Shown: in pieces, positions 9,038 to 17,024 of the stretch
How positions within the stretch are numbered: position 1 is the first letter of the stretch
Layout: every line of letters begins with the position of its first letter
From: Streptomyces hygroscopicus
Lineage (GTDB): Bacteria > Actinomycetota > Actinomycetes > Streptomycetales > Streptomycetaceae
Assembly: GCA_002021875.1 (NCBI GenBank)
Contig: CP018627.1
Location: 5,952,001-6,016,000, forward strand
DNA length: 64,000 nucleotides
Direction of reading: 5' to 3'
The notes under the pieces: generated by a model
Told to the model about the DNA's origin: nothing
The model's database searches: none
What the model saw: only the letters and a program-made list of their open reading frames with translations
Translations under genes and position numbers: made by a program

Positions 9038-9475
9038 ATGTCGCTCTACGCCGCGTACGCCGGCAACCTCGACGCGCGGCTGATGTCCCGCCGCGCACCG
9101 CACTCCCCGCTGCGCGGAACGGGCTGGCTGAACGGCTGGCGTCTCACCTTCGGCGGAGAGCAGATGGGCTGGGAAGGCGCCCTCGCCACGATCGTGGAGG
9201 CCCCGCGCTCCCAGGTCTTCGTCGCCCTGTACGACATCGCGCCCATGGACGAGGACTCCATGGACCGCTGGGAGGGCGTCGGCCTCGACATCTACCGCCG
9301 GATGCGGATCCGCGTCCACACCCTGGACGGCGACGAACCCGCCTGGCTCTACGTCCTCAACGGCTACGAGGGCGGCCTGCCCTCGGCCCGCTACCTGGGC
9401 GAAATCGCCGACGCGGCGGAATCCGCGGGCGCGCCGCACGACTATGTGATGGAGCTGCGGAAACGCCCCTGCTGA
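9038..9475 (+). CDS. Gamma-glutamylcyclotransferase-like protein
   Basis: The 145-residue protein begins [25 protein letters not shown], the YxxYGSNL-like nucleotide/substrate loop of the cyclotransferase fold, here AAYAGNL. It continues with GWRLTFGG and a VFVALYDI strand followed by acidic residues ([10 protein letters not shown]) typical of the family. Members cleave gamma-glutamyl dipeptides or gamma-glutamylamines to 5-oxoproline, but many actinobacterial ones are uncharacterised. The ATG at 9038 is preferred because the sequence before it is antisense to the flavoprotein gene. The next gene, for purine nucleoside phosphorylase, has its own putative operator. Confidence 0.85.
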   Translation: MSLYAAYAGNLDARLMSRRAPHSPLRGTGWLNGWRLTFGGEQMGWEGALATIVEAPRSQVFVALYDIAPMDEDSMDRWEGVGLDIYRRMRIRVHTLDGDEPAWLYVLNGYEGGLPSARYLGEIADAAESAGAPHDYVMELRKRPC

Positions 9476-9604
9476 GTCCGGTGTTTCCGGTGTGCCTGTG
9501 TCTCCGGGCGCGCCGTGTGCCCCGGGGGGCCTGGGGGTCTGCGTCTCCGGGGGCCCGGCCGGTCCAGGGATTATGCAACGATCCGAATACTCGGCGGACT
9601 CCGT

Positions 9605-9616
9605 CTACGCGCGTAG
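9605..9616. promoter_or_regulatory. Operator-like palindrome CTACGCGCGTAG upstream of purine nucleoside phosphorylase
   Basis: A perfect 12-bp palindrome lies 19-25 bases before the candidate starts. The same 12-mer precedes deoC and add, and a near-match precedes the nucleoside ABC operon. A possible -10 box (TACCCT, 9629-9634) downstream would place transcription at or near the GTG start at 9642. Confidence 0.75.
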
Positions 9617-9641
9617 GCAGTTACCGGCTACCCTCATGCGC

Positions 9642-10466
9642 GTGAACGCATCAGTTTCTTGGGACGACATCCAGGGCGACCCCCACGCCGCCGCCGACGA
9701 CGCCGCCACCCGCCTGCGCGAGCTGACCGGCGCGGAGACCCACGACGTCGCGCTGGTCCTGGGCTCCGGCTGGGTCCCCGCCACCGACGCCCTCGGGGCG
9801 CCCGAGCACGAGTTCCCCGTCACCGAGCTGCCCGGCTTCCCGCCGCCTGCCGTCGAGGGGCATGCGGGCCGGATCCGCTCGTACCGGATCAACGACAAGC
9901 GGGCGCTGGTCTTCCTCGGCCGTACGCACTACTACGAGGGTCGCGGTGTCGCCGCCGTCGCACACGGCGTACGCACCGCCGTCGCCGCCGGCTGCAAGAC
10001 CATCATCCTCACCAACGGCTGCGGCGGCCTCCGCGAGGGCATGCGCCCCGGCCAGCCGGTACTGATCAGCGACCACATCAACCTCACGGCCACCTCCCCG
10101 ATCGTGGGCGCGAACTTCGTCGACCTCACCGACCTCTACTCCCCGCGGCTGCGCGCCCTGTGCCAGCAGGTGGACCCGACCCTGGAGGAGGGCGTCTACG
10201 CCCAGTTCCCCGGGCCGCACTACGAGACCCCGGCGGAGATCACCATGGTCCGCACCCTGGGCGCCGACCTGGTGGGCATGTCCACCACCCTGGAGGCCAT
10301 CGCGGCGCGCGAGGCGGGCGCGGAGGTCCTGGGCATCTCCCTGGTCACCAACCTCGCGGCCGGTATGACCGGCGAACCCCTCAACCACGAGGAGGTCCTC
10401 CAGGCCGGCCGCGACTCCGCCTCCCGCATGGGCAGCCTGCTGTCGCAGGTCCTCGACCGCATCTGA
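9642..10466 (+). CDS. Purine nucleoside phosphorylase
   Basis: The 274-residue protein belongs to the trimeric PNP/MTAP family: VALVLGSGW near residue 35, [32 protein letters not shown] and [15 protein letters not shown]. It phosphorolyses purine (deoxy)nucleosides to the base plus (deoxy)ribose-1-phosphate. The GTG at 9642 (V-N-A-S) matches how I remember homologues starting; an in-frame ATG two codons earlier (9636) is the alternative. There is no Shine-Dalgarno sequence, so a leaderless transcript is plausible. The sugar phosphate it releases is the substrate of the mutase and DeoC encoded downstream. Confidence 0.93.
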   Translation: MNASVSWDDIQGDPHAAADDAATRLRELTGAETHDVALVLGSGWVPATDALGAPEHEFPVTELPGFPPPAVEGHAGRIRSYRINDKRALVFLGRTHYYEGRGVAAVAHGVRTAVAAGCKTIILTNGCGGLREGMRPGQPVLISDHINLTATSPIVGANFVDLTDLYSPRLRALCQQVDPTLEEGVYAQFPGPHYETPAEITMVRTLGADLVGMSTTLEAIAAREAGAEVLGISLVTNLAAGMTGEPLNHEEVLQAGRDSASRMGSLLSQVLDRI

Positions 10467-10663
10467 CCTCGCCGGTCGGGCGACCCTGTTCCGACGCGCG
10501 GGCGCTGGCGCTGGTGGCGGCGGTGGCGGTGGCGTCACGGCGTGCTGCGCGGGTACTCACCCCTCAGCCAACTGAACAGAGCGTCGCATCGCACCCTCTG
10601 CCGGGGCTGAGGCGGGGGCGCGGTGGGGTGCGTGGTGGGTGCCGGGGGCGGGGCCTCCGGTGC

Positions 10664-10755
10664 GGCGCCCTGGACCGCATATTTACGGCGCCGGTGCCCG
10701 GAGGCGTGGAGTGGGCCGGAGATTGGCGCCACAAATATGCGAAAGCGTCCAGGAC
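10664..10755 (-). repeat. 92-bp hairpin repeat, copy 1 (minus orientation)
   Basis: Read on the minus strand it begins GTCCTGGACGC, with arm CGCATATTTgtGGCGCC, an about 32-base GC-rich loop, and arm GGCGCCgtAAATATGCG then GTCCAGG. It is nearly identical to the copy at 63386, and similarity continues about 40 bases on each side. Confidence 0.9.
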
Positions 10756-11300
10756 ACCACACCTGCGACCCCACCCCCTCCCGTCTCACCGGCGGCTCCC
10801 CACCGGTGGCCTCCAGCCCTGGTCCGGTTCCGCGTCGCCTGGTGGCGGGCGCTGGGCGGGGATGGGTACGGCCCCGCCCCACCTACCGCGTCGCGGTGGC
10901 ACGAACTCCGGTCCCTTCCGGACCGCTCGGGAGGGCCGGGTGCCGGGCGGGAGTGGGTACGACCTCGCTCCCGCCTGCCTAGTCGGCAACCGCGCCCCGG
11001 TGGCTCGAGTCTTGGCCGCCCCCGGATCGCCCAATGGCAGTCCCCGGAGGGGCTACGAAGCGGGCCGGTGTCGCTCGGGGCGGATGCCGACAAGATGCTG
11101 GGAGGCATGGCCGCCGCCCCCAAAGGCCGAGGGCACGGTCCGCCACGAGGCCAGCGGAGGCGGGGCCGGGCACGGACACCGACAAGGGAGAAGGAGACGG
11201 GCCGCACCCGGCATCCGGGCGATCCGGAACCGGGCCGGGGCCCGTGCCACCGAGGCATGGTCGCCGACGAGGCGGGAGGGGGCGGGGTCGCAGGGGTGGT

Positions 11301-11392
11301 GTCCTGGACGCTTACGTGTATTTGTGGCGCCAATCTCCGACCCACCCAACGCCCCCGGCCAATGGCGCCGTAAATATACGGTCCAGGGCGCC
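11301..11392 (+). repeat. 92-bp hairpin repeat, copy 2 (plus orientation)
   Basis: Same length and layout as the other copies, but the stem reads CGTGTATTT against AAATATACG. Relative to copies 1 and 3 one C-G pair is replaced by T-A, and one A-T pair by G-T, a wobble in RNA of this orientation. The stem is thus preserved despite sequence change. Confidence 0.9.
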
Positions 11393-11520
11393 GCCCCGGA
11401 GGCCCCGCACCCGGCACCCATCCCCGGACCCACCGCGCACCACCCACGCACCCGCACCCGCAAGGCCGGACCCGCACCCACCACGCACCCCGCCACGCCC
11501 CCGAGCAACAGCACCGCGCA

Positions 11521-11555
11521 CCCCGCACCCCGCACCCCGCACCCCGCACCCCGCA
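11521..11555 (+). repeat. Five tandem CCCCGCA units
   Basis: A 7-bp microsatellite of five perfect units just upstream of the mutase ribosome-binding site. Related CCCGCA-type tracts flank the repeats near 33.1 kb and 63.5 kb. Confidence 0.85.
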
Positions 11556-11584
11556 CCCAACGACCACCCCCCAGGAGGCCCCCC

Positions 11585-13300
11585 ATGGCCACGGAGCCCG
11601 ATCTCATCGCACAGGCCCGCGCATGGCTCGCCGAGGATCCCGATCCCGAGACTCGCGACGAGCTCAGCAAGTTGCTCCAGGCCAACACGGACGGCGCGGA
11701 GGACGCGGAGGACGCGGAGGACGCGTTCGACGAGATCGCCGATCGGTTCTCCGGCATGCTGCAGTTCGGTACCGCCGGGCTCCGGGGTGAGCTCGGCGCC
11801 GGTCCCATGCGGATGAACCGCGCCGTCGTCATCCGCGCCGCCGCCGGACTCGCCGCGTATCTGCGCAAGCAGCATGAGCAAGGGCTCGTCGTCATTGGTT
11901 ACGACGCGCGCTACAAAAGCGCCGACTTCGCCCGCGACACCGCCGCCGTCATGATCGGCGCAGGCTTCCGCGCGGCCGTGCTTCCGCGGCCCCTCCCCAC
12001 GCCCGTCCTCGCCTTCGCCATCCGCCACCTCGGCGCCGTCGCCGGTGTCGAGGTGACCGCGAGCCACAACCCACCCCGCGACAACGGCTACAAGGTCTAC
12101 CTCGGCGACGGCTCCCAGATCGTGCCGCCCGCCGACGCCGAGATCGCCGCCGAGATCGCCGCCATCCGCGGTCTGGACGACGTGCCCCGCCCCGACAGCG
12201 GCTGGGAGACGCTGAACGACGACGTCCTCGACGCGTATCTCGCCCGTACGGACGCCGTGCTCACCCCGGGTTCGCCCCGCAACGCCCGCGTCGTCTACAC
12301 CCCGCTGCACGGCGTCGGCAGCGAGACGCTCATCGCGGCCTTCGCGCGGGCCGGTTTCCCGGCGCCCGCGGTCGTCCCCGAGCAGGCCGAGCCCGACCCG
12401 GCGTTCCCCACGGTCGCGTTCCCCAACCCGGAGGAGCCGGGGGCGATGGACCTGGCCTTCGCGACGGCCCGCAAGGTCGCTCCGGACATCATCATCGCCA
12501 ACGACCCGGACGCCGACCGCTGCGCCGTCGCCGTGCCCACGATCACGAATCCCACGGCCCCCACGGACGCCGCCGGCTGGCGGATGCTGCGCGGGGACGA
12601 GGTCGGCGCCCTGCTCGCGACCCACCTCGTCCACAAGCGCACCCGTGGCTCCTTCGCGACCACGATCGTCTCCTCGTCGCTGCTGTCCCGGATCGCGGAG
12701 GGCGCCGGGCTCCCGTACGCCGAGACGCTGACCGGTTTCAAGTGGCTGGCCCGGGTGGACGGGCTGCGCTACGCGTACGAGGAGGCGCTCGGCTACTGCG
12801 TGGACCCGGCGGGCGTACGCGACAAGGACGGCATCACGGCCGCGCTGTTGGTCGCCGAGCTGACGTCCGAGCTGAAGGAGCAGGGCCGCACCGTCACCGA
12901 CCTGCTGGACGACATCGCGGTCGCCCACGGCCTGCACGCCACCGACCAGCTGTCCGTCCGCGTCACGGACCTCTCTCTGATCGGCACCGCGATGAAGCGG
13001 CTGCGCGAACAGCCGCCCACCGAGCTCGCGGGGCTCGCCGTGACCTCGGCGGAGGATCTGTCGCGGGGTACGGAGACGCTGCCCCCGACGGACGGCCTGC
13101 GCTACCAGCTCGCCGGGAAGGAGACCGTCCGATCCGCCCGTGTGATCGTCCGGCCCAGCGGCACCGAGCCGAAGCTGAAGTGCTACCTGGAGGTGGTCGT
13201 CGACGTGCAAGGGGCGGTCGCCCTGGTCCCGGCCCGCGCCACGGCGGACAGCGTGCTGGCCGCGCTCAAGAAGGATCTTTCGGCGGCAGCGGGAATCTGA
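11585..13300 (+). CDS. Phosphohexomutase/phosphopentomutase (alpha-D-phosphohexomutase superfamily)
   Basis: The 571-residue protein has all four superfamily sites: phosphoserine loop TASHNPP, metal site DPDADR, sugar site EEALGY, and phosphate loop RPSGTEPKLK. It opens MATEPDLIAQARAWLAEDP and contains an acidic repeat (EDAEDAEDAFDE). Usually annotated as phosphomannomutase, this long subgroup includes enzymes that convert (deoxy)ribose-1-phosphate to the 5-phosphate. Its place between PNP and deoC supports that role, since it would bridge the two reactions. AGGAGG precedes the ATG. Substrate preference is inferred from context only. Confidence 0.9.
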   Translation: MATEPDLIAQARAWLAEDPDPETRDELSKLLQANTDGAEDAEDAEDAFDEIADRFSGMLQFGTAGLRGELGAGPMRMNRAVVIRAAAGLAAYLRKQHEQGLVVIGYDARYKSADFARDTAAVMIGAGFRAAVLPRPLPTPVLAFAIRHLGAVAGVEVTASHNPPRDNGYKVYLGDGSQIVPPADAEIAAEIAAIRGLDDVPRPDSGWETLNDDVLDAYLARTDAVLTPGSPRNARVVYTPLHGVGSETLIAAFARAGFPAPAVVPEQAEPDPAFPTVAFPNPEEPGAMDLAFATARKVAPDIIIANDPDADRCAVAVPTITNPTAPTDAAGWRMLRGDEVGALLATHLVHKRTRGSFATTIVSSSLLSRIAEGAGLPYAETLTGFKWLARVDGLRYAYEEALGYCVDPAGVRDKDGITAALLVAELTSELKEQGRTVTDLLDDIAVAHGLHATDQLSVRVTDLSLIGTAMKRLREQPPTELAGLAVTSAEDLSRGTETLPPTDGLRYQLAGKETVRSARVIVRPSGTEPKLKCYLEVVVDVQGAVALVPARATADSVLAALKKDLSAAAGI

Positions 13301-13334
13301 TCGGTTCGATGTCGGTGACGGTGCCGGAGCCGTG

Positions 13335-13643
13335 TCAGATCCGGCTGAGGTAGCTGAACCCGGTGTCGGGTCCGACGCAGGACTGAAGGGTGAGGTCGCC
13401 CCAGCAGAGGCCGTGGGCGGGGGCGCCGCGCCCCGGGTTCAGGTGGTGGGCGTAGCCGCGGTAGCGGAAGGTGCCGCACGGGCCGGTCACGGTGACGACC
13501 GTGCCGATGGGCAGGGTGGCGAACTGCTGGAAGCCGCGGTAGTCATGGCCGACGACGACGGCCGTACGCATCGCGGCGCCGTTCTCCGTGCCGTGGCCGA
13601 GGGTGGGCCCGGCCCACTGGACGGCGCCGCGGCAGGCGTCCAC
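13335..13643 (-). CDS. Small sortase-like protein with an unclear N-terminus
   Basis: About 102 residues from a GTG at 13643 (78 from the ATG at 13571). The segment MRTAVVVGHDYRGFQQFATLPIG, then GTFRYRGY and GDLTLQSC...FSYLSR, resembles a sortase core: His in VVVGHD, a TLxTC-like LTLQSC, and a downstream Arg, with about 55 residues between His and Cys. Sortases are normally membrane-anchored, but no signal or membrane segment is in frame upstream; the frame runs into the preceding gene through an 11-bp triplicated repeat. It may be an N-terminally damaged gene. The sortase resemblance is my reading of motifs, not an established assignment. Confidence 0.5.
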   Translation of the reverse strand: MDACRGAVQWAGPTLGHGTENGAAMRTAVVVGHDYRGFQQFATLPIGTVVTVTGPCGTFRYRGYAHHLNPGRGAPAHGLCWGDLTLQSCVGPDTGFSYLSRI

Positions 13644-13724
13644 GGCGTCCTGGCCGCCGCGGACGACCCGCGCCGGCGAGGAGCCGATGCGCAGCGTGGT
13701 GGCCGCCCCGTCCGCGCCCCGGGC

Positions 13725-13757
13725 GCGTTCCGGACGCGTTCCGGACGCGTTCCGGGC
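13725..13757 (-). repeat. Three tandem 11-bp units between the PH-domain gene and the sortase-like gene
   Basis: GCGTTCCGGAC occurs three times in a row (the last unit ends GGC). Eleven is not a multiple of three, so a change in copy number would shift the frame of the sortase-like coding region just downstream on the minus strand. Confidence 0.8.
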
Positions 13758-13767
13758 CGCGCGGCGC

Positions 13768-14463
13768 TCAGCCGATCGCCAGCATGATGACCAGCAGCAC
13801 CGCACCCGCCAGCGTCGGCGCGATGACCTCGAAGGCCCACCGGACCTCGGGCGCCCCCTGGGCGCCATCGCGTTGGGCGTTGAGTTCGGCCATTTCGCGC
13901 AGGTCGCCGATCGCCGCGTCGGAGGGGGCCCGCCGGTCCTCCCCGGCCTTGTTCGCCGACACATGGGCCGACGTACGGCTGAAGGGGTCCTCGGAGGCCG
14001 CCCTGGCCTGCTGCCTCGCGGCCCGCTTGCGCTGCCGCAGCGAGACCGGGATCGCCCAGAGCTGGTACCTCGCCCCGCCCGCCAGCACCTCGCTGGTGTA
14101 TCCGGCGCGCAGCCCCTCGACCGAGGCCCAGGGCAGTGTGACCGTACGGAACGGGTTGCGGACGAGCAGCCGGTCCTGCCCCGCGTACACCGCCGGGCGC
14201 ACCGTGAAGGCGATCACCACCGGCACCGCGAACAGCAGCCCGGCCAGCGCCAGCCACGGCGTCCGTCCCTCGCCCCGGATCATCGCGTCGATGCCCAGCC
14301 AGCCGCTGAGCGCGAGCAGCAGCACCCCGCCTCCGATGCCGCTCGGGGAGCGGTAGACGCGGTCCGAGAAGGTCTCGGGCACCGAGGAAGGCACCGAGGA
14401 AGGCACCGAGGAAGGCACCGAGGAGGATGCGGCGGGGGCGGAGTCGTCGTCCGGGCTCGTCAT
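13768..14463 (-). CDS. PH-domain-containing membrane protein
   Basis: The 231-residue protein has an N-terminal Ser/Pro repeat (SSVPSSVPSSVPSSVPE), two membrane segments near 44-60 and 66-85 (GGGVLLLALSGWLGIDAMI; WLALAGLLFAVPVVIAFTV), a small PH-like domain (RLLVRNPFRTVTLPWASVEGLRAGYTSEV), an Arg/Ala-rich linker, and a last hydrophobic helix (TLAGAVLLVIMLAIG). The ATG at 14463 is used; upstream codons read into the deoC promoter. It is a conserved hypothetical in streptomycetes, without known function. It is divergent from deoC. Confidence 0.8.
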   Translation of the reverse strand: MTSPDDDSAPAASSSVPSSVPSSVPSSVPETFSDRVYRSPSGIGGGVLLLALSGWLGIDAMIRGEGRTPWLALAGLLFAVPVVIAFTVRPAVYAGQDRLLVRNPFRTVTLPWASVEGLRAGYTSEVLAGGARYQLWAIPVSLRQRKRAARQQARAASEDPFSRTSAHVSANKAGEDRRAPSDAAIGDLREMAELNAQRDGAQGAPEVRWAFEVIAPTLAGAVLLVIMLAIG

Positions 14464-14557
14464 GCGCCCGATTGTGCACCACACTCCCGGGACGGGGGAC
14501 GCCCAGGGATCGCTCGCCCCGGCCCTCAGGGAATCCGGGGGCGGGGGTGACATCCGA

Positions 14558-14569
14558 CTACGCGCGTAG
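14558..14569. promoter_or_regulatory. Operator-like palindrome CTACGCGCGTAG upstream of deoC
   Basis: A perfect copy of the 12-bp palindrome ends 19 bases before the deoC ATG. A -10-like TATGCT (14571-14576) follows immediately, so a bound protein would overlap the promoter. An in-frame GTG at 14583 would suit a leaderless start. Confidence 0.78.
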
Positions 14570-14588
14570 ATATGCTCGTCTGGTGACC

Positions 14589-15584
14589 ATGCCCACCACA
14601 GTTCCCGCATACGGCAAAGAGGCCGCGGAGCGACTCGCGTCGATGGCGGACGTGACCGCCGACGACCGCGCCCTGCGCCGCTTCCTGCACGGCCTGCCGG
14701 GCGTCGACGCGGTCGGCCTGCAGGCCCGTGCCGCGACCCTCGGCACCCGCTCGATCAAGACCACGGCGAAGGCGTACGCCATCGACCTGGCGATCTCGAT
14801 GATCGACCTGACGACCCTGGAGGGTGCCGACACCCCGGGCAAGGTCCGGTCCCTGTGTGCCAAGGGGATCAACCCCGATCCCACCGACCGCACCGCCCCG
14901 CAGGTCGCGGCGATCTGCGTCTACGGCGACATGGTGGCCACCGCCAAGGAGGCCCTGAAGGGCAGCGGCATCCACGTGGCGGCCGTCGCCACCGCCTTCC
15001 CCTCCGGCCGGGCCGCGCTGCCGGTCAAGCTGGCCGACACCCGGGACGCGGTGGCCGCCGGGGCGGACGAGATCGACATGGTGATCGACCGCGGCGCCTT
15101 CCTCTCCGGCCGCTACCTCGACGTCTTCGAGGAGATCCGGCAGGTGAAGGACGCCTGCGTCCGCGAGGACGGCACCGCCGCCCACCTCAAGGTCATCTTC
15201 GAGACCGGTGAGCTGCAGACGTACGACAACGTCCGCCACGCCTCCTGGCTGGCGATGCTCGCGGGCGCGGACTTCATCAAGACCTCCACCGGCAAGGTGG
15301 CCGTCAACGCGACCCCGCCCGTCACCCTCGTCCTGCTGGAGGCGGTCCGCGACTTCCGCGCCGCGGTCGGCGTGCAGGTGGGCGTGAAGCCCGCGGGCGG
15401 CATCCGCACCTCCAAGGACGCGATCAAGTACCTGGTGATGGTCAACGAGACGCTGGGCGGCGAGTGGCTCTCCCCGGATTGGTTCCGCTTCGGCGCCTCC
15501 AGCCTCCTCAACGACCTGCTGATGCAGCGCCAGAAGCTCAGCACCGGCCGGTACTCCGGTCCCGACTACGTGACGGTGGACTGA
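14589..15584 (+). CDS. deoC: Deoxyribose-phosphate aldolase
   Basis: The 331-residue aldolase splits 2-deoxyribose-5-phosphate into glyceraldehyde-3-phosphate and acetaldehyde. Motifs: VAAVATAFPSG, DEIDMVIDRGAFLSG, the Schiff-base lysine in FIKTSTGKV, and the phosphate-binding segment GVKPAGGIRTSKDA. The length fits the longer actinobacterial/eukaryotic-type DeoC. The ATG at 14589 is used; GTG at 14583 is also possible and would fit a leaderless message. The aldehyde dehydrogenase gene starts 6 bases after the stop, so the acetaldehyde produced can be oxidised by the product of the same operon. Confidence 0.95.
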   Translation: MPTTVPAYGKEAAERLASMADVTADDRALRRFLHGLPGVDAVGLQARAATLGTRSIKTTAKAYAIDLAISMIDLTTLEGADTPGKVRSLCAKGINPDPTDRTAPQVAAICVYGDMVATAKEALKGSGIHVAAVATAFPSGRAALPVKLADTRDAVAAGADEIDMVIDRGAFLSGRYLDVFEEIRQVKDACVREDGTAAHLKVIFETGELQTYDNVRHASWLAMLAGADFIKTSTGKVAVNATPPVTLVLLEAVRDFRAAVGVQVGVKPAGGIRTSKDAIKYLVMVNETLGGEWLSPDWFRFGASSLLNDLLMQRQKLSTGRYSGPDYVTVD

Positions 15585-15590
15585 TACGCC

Positions 15591-17024
15591 ATGCCCGTTT
15601 TCGAGTACGCACCGGCGCCGGAGTCCCGCACGGTCGTCGACATCGCCCCGTCCTACGGCCTGTTCATCGACGGGGAGTTCGGCGAGGCGGGCGACGGCAA
15701 GGTCTTCAAGACCCTCTCCCCCTCCTCCGAGGAGGCCCTCTCCGAGGTCGCCCAGGCCGGCGCCGAGGACGTGGACCGCGCGGTCAAGGCCGCCCGTAAG
15801 GCGTTCACGGCCTGGTCCGCGCTCCCCGGCTCGGAGCGCGCCAAGTACCTCTTCCGCATCGCGCGCATCATCCAGGAGCGCTCCCGCGAACTGGCCGTCC
15901 TGGAGTCGCTGGACAACGGCAAGCCGATCCGCGAGTCGCGCGACGCCGATCTGCCCCTGGTCGCGGCCCACTTCTTCTACTACGCGGGCTGGGCCGACAA
16001 GCTCGCGTACGCCGGCTACGGCACGGACCCGAAGCCCCTGGGCGTCGCCGGCCAGATCATCCCCTGGAACTTCCCGCTCCTGATGCTGGCCTGGAAGATC
16101 GCCCCGGCGCTCGCCACCGGCAATACGGTCGTCCTCAAGCCCGCCGAGACGACGCCCCTGAGCGCCCTGTTCTTCGCGGACATCTGCCGTCAGGCCGGGC
16201 TCCCCAAGGGCGTGGTGAACATCATCACCGGCGACGGCTCGACCGGCGCCGAGCTGGTCGCCCACCCCGGGATCGACAAGGTGGCCTTCACCGGCTCCAC
16301 CGAGGTCGGCAAGGCCATCGCCCGTACGGTGGCCGGTACGAAGAAGAAGGTCACCCTCGAACTCGGCGGCAAGGCCGCGAACATCGTCTTCGACGACGCC
16401 CCCATCGACCAGGCGGTCGAGGGCATCATCGGCGGCATCTTCTTCAACCAGGGCCATGTCTGCTGCGCGGGCTCCCGCCTTCTGGTCCAGGAGTCCGTCC
16501 AGGACGAGCTGCTCGACGCGCTCAAGCGCCGGATGGGCACCCTGCGCGTGGGCGATCCAATGGACAAGAACACCGACATCGGCGCCATCAACTCCGCCGA
16601 GCAACTGGCCCGGATCCGTGCGCTGGCCGACGCGGGCGAGGCCGAGGGCGCCGAGCGCTGGGCCCCGGAGTGCGAACTGCCCAGCTCCGGCTACTGGTTC
16701 GCGCCCACCCTCTTCACCGGCGTCACCCAGGCCCACCGGATCGCCCGCGAGGAGATCTTCGGCCCGGTGCTGTCGGTGCTGACCTTCCGCACCCCCGAAG
16801 AGGCCGTGGCCAAGGCGAACAACACGCCGTACGGACTGTCGGCGGGCATCTGGACGGAGAAGGGTTCGCGCATCCTGTGGATGGCGAACAAGCTCCGGGC
16901 GGGCGTGGTGTGGTCCAACACGTTCAACAAGTTCGACCCGGCCTCTCCGTTCGGCGGCTACAAGGAGTCGGGATACGGCCGCGAAGGCGGCCGTCACGGC
17001 CTGGAGGCATACCTCGATGTCTGA
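15591..17024 (+). CDS. NAD(P)-dependent aldehyde dehydrogenase
   Basis: The 477-residue enzyme is a complete aldehyde dehydrogenase: cofactor fold with GQIIPWNFPLLM, VLKPAETTPL and FTGSTEVGK; catalytic Glu in LELGGKAANIVFDD; catalytic Cys in FNQGHVCCAGSR; and late motif EEIFGPVLSVL. It lies 6 bases after deoC and overlaps the next gene by 8 bases, so the three form one operon. The likely physiological substrate is the acetaldehyde from deoxyribose-5-phosphate cleavage; this is context-based, since the sequence does not fix the substrate. Confidence 0.93.
   Translation: MPVFEYAPAPESRTVVDIAPSYGLFIDGEFGEAGDGKVFKTLSPSSEEALSEVAQAGAEDVDRAVKAARKAFTAWSALPGSERAKYLFRIARIIQERSRELAVLESLDNGKPIRESRDADLPLVAAHFFYYAGWADKLAYAGYGTDPKPLGVAGQIIPWNFPLLMLAWKIAPALATGNTVVLKPAETTPLSALFFADICRQAGLPKGVVNIITGDGSTGAELVAHPGIDKVAFTGSTEVGKAIARTVAGTKKKVTLELGGKAANIVFDDAPIDQAVEGIIGGIFFNQGHVCCAGSRLLVQESVQDELLDALKRRMGTLRVGDPMDKNTDIGAINSAEQLARIRALADAGEAEGAERWAPECELPSSGYWFAPTLFTGVTQAHRIAREEIFGPVLSVLTFRTPEEAVAKANNTPYGLSAGIWTEKGSRILWMANKLRAGVVWSNTFNKFDPASPFGGYKESGYGREGGRHGLEAYLDV

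Larger units (their letters stand above)
10467..11584. other. 1.1-kb gene-free region carrying two inverted copies of a hairpin repeat
   Basis: No convincing gene lies between the PNP and mutase genes; the long frames here are GC-driven and lack start sites or family resemblance. It holds two copies of a 92-bp hairpin element in opposite orientation (10664-10755 and 11301-11392) with related flanks, and a 7-bp CCCCGCA tandem tract just before the mutase ribosome site (AGGAGG near 11573). The ~545 bases between the copies show nothing I recognise. Confidence 0.7.

Noticed and set aside
9659..11580. Very long open frame running through the PNP gene and the following intergenic DNA into the mutase gene
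   Set aside because: Only the mutase portion (from 11585) shows family resemblance and a ribosome site; the upstream portion is a GC-driven shadow frame rich in Arg/Pro/Gly.
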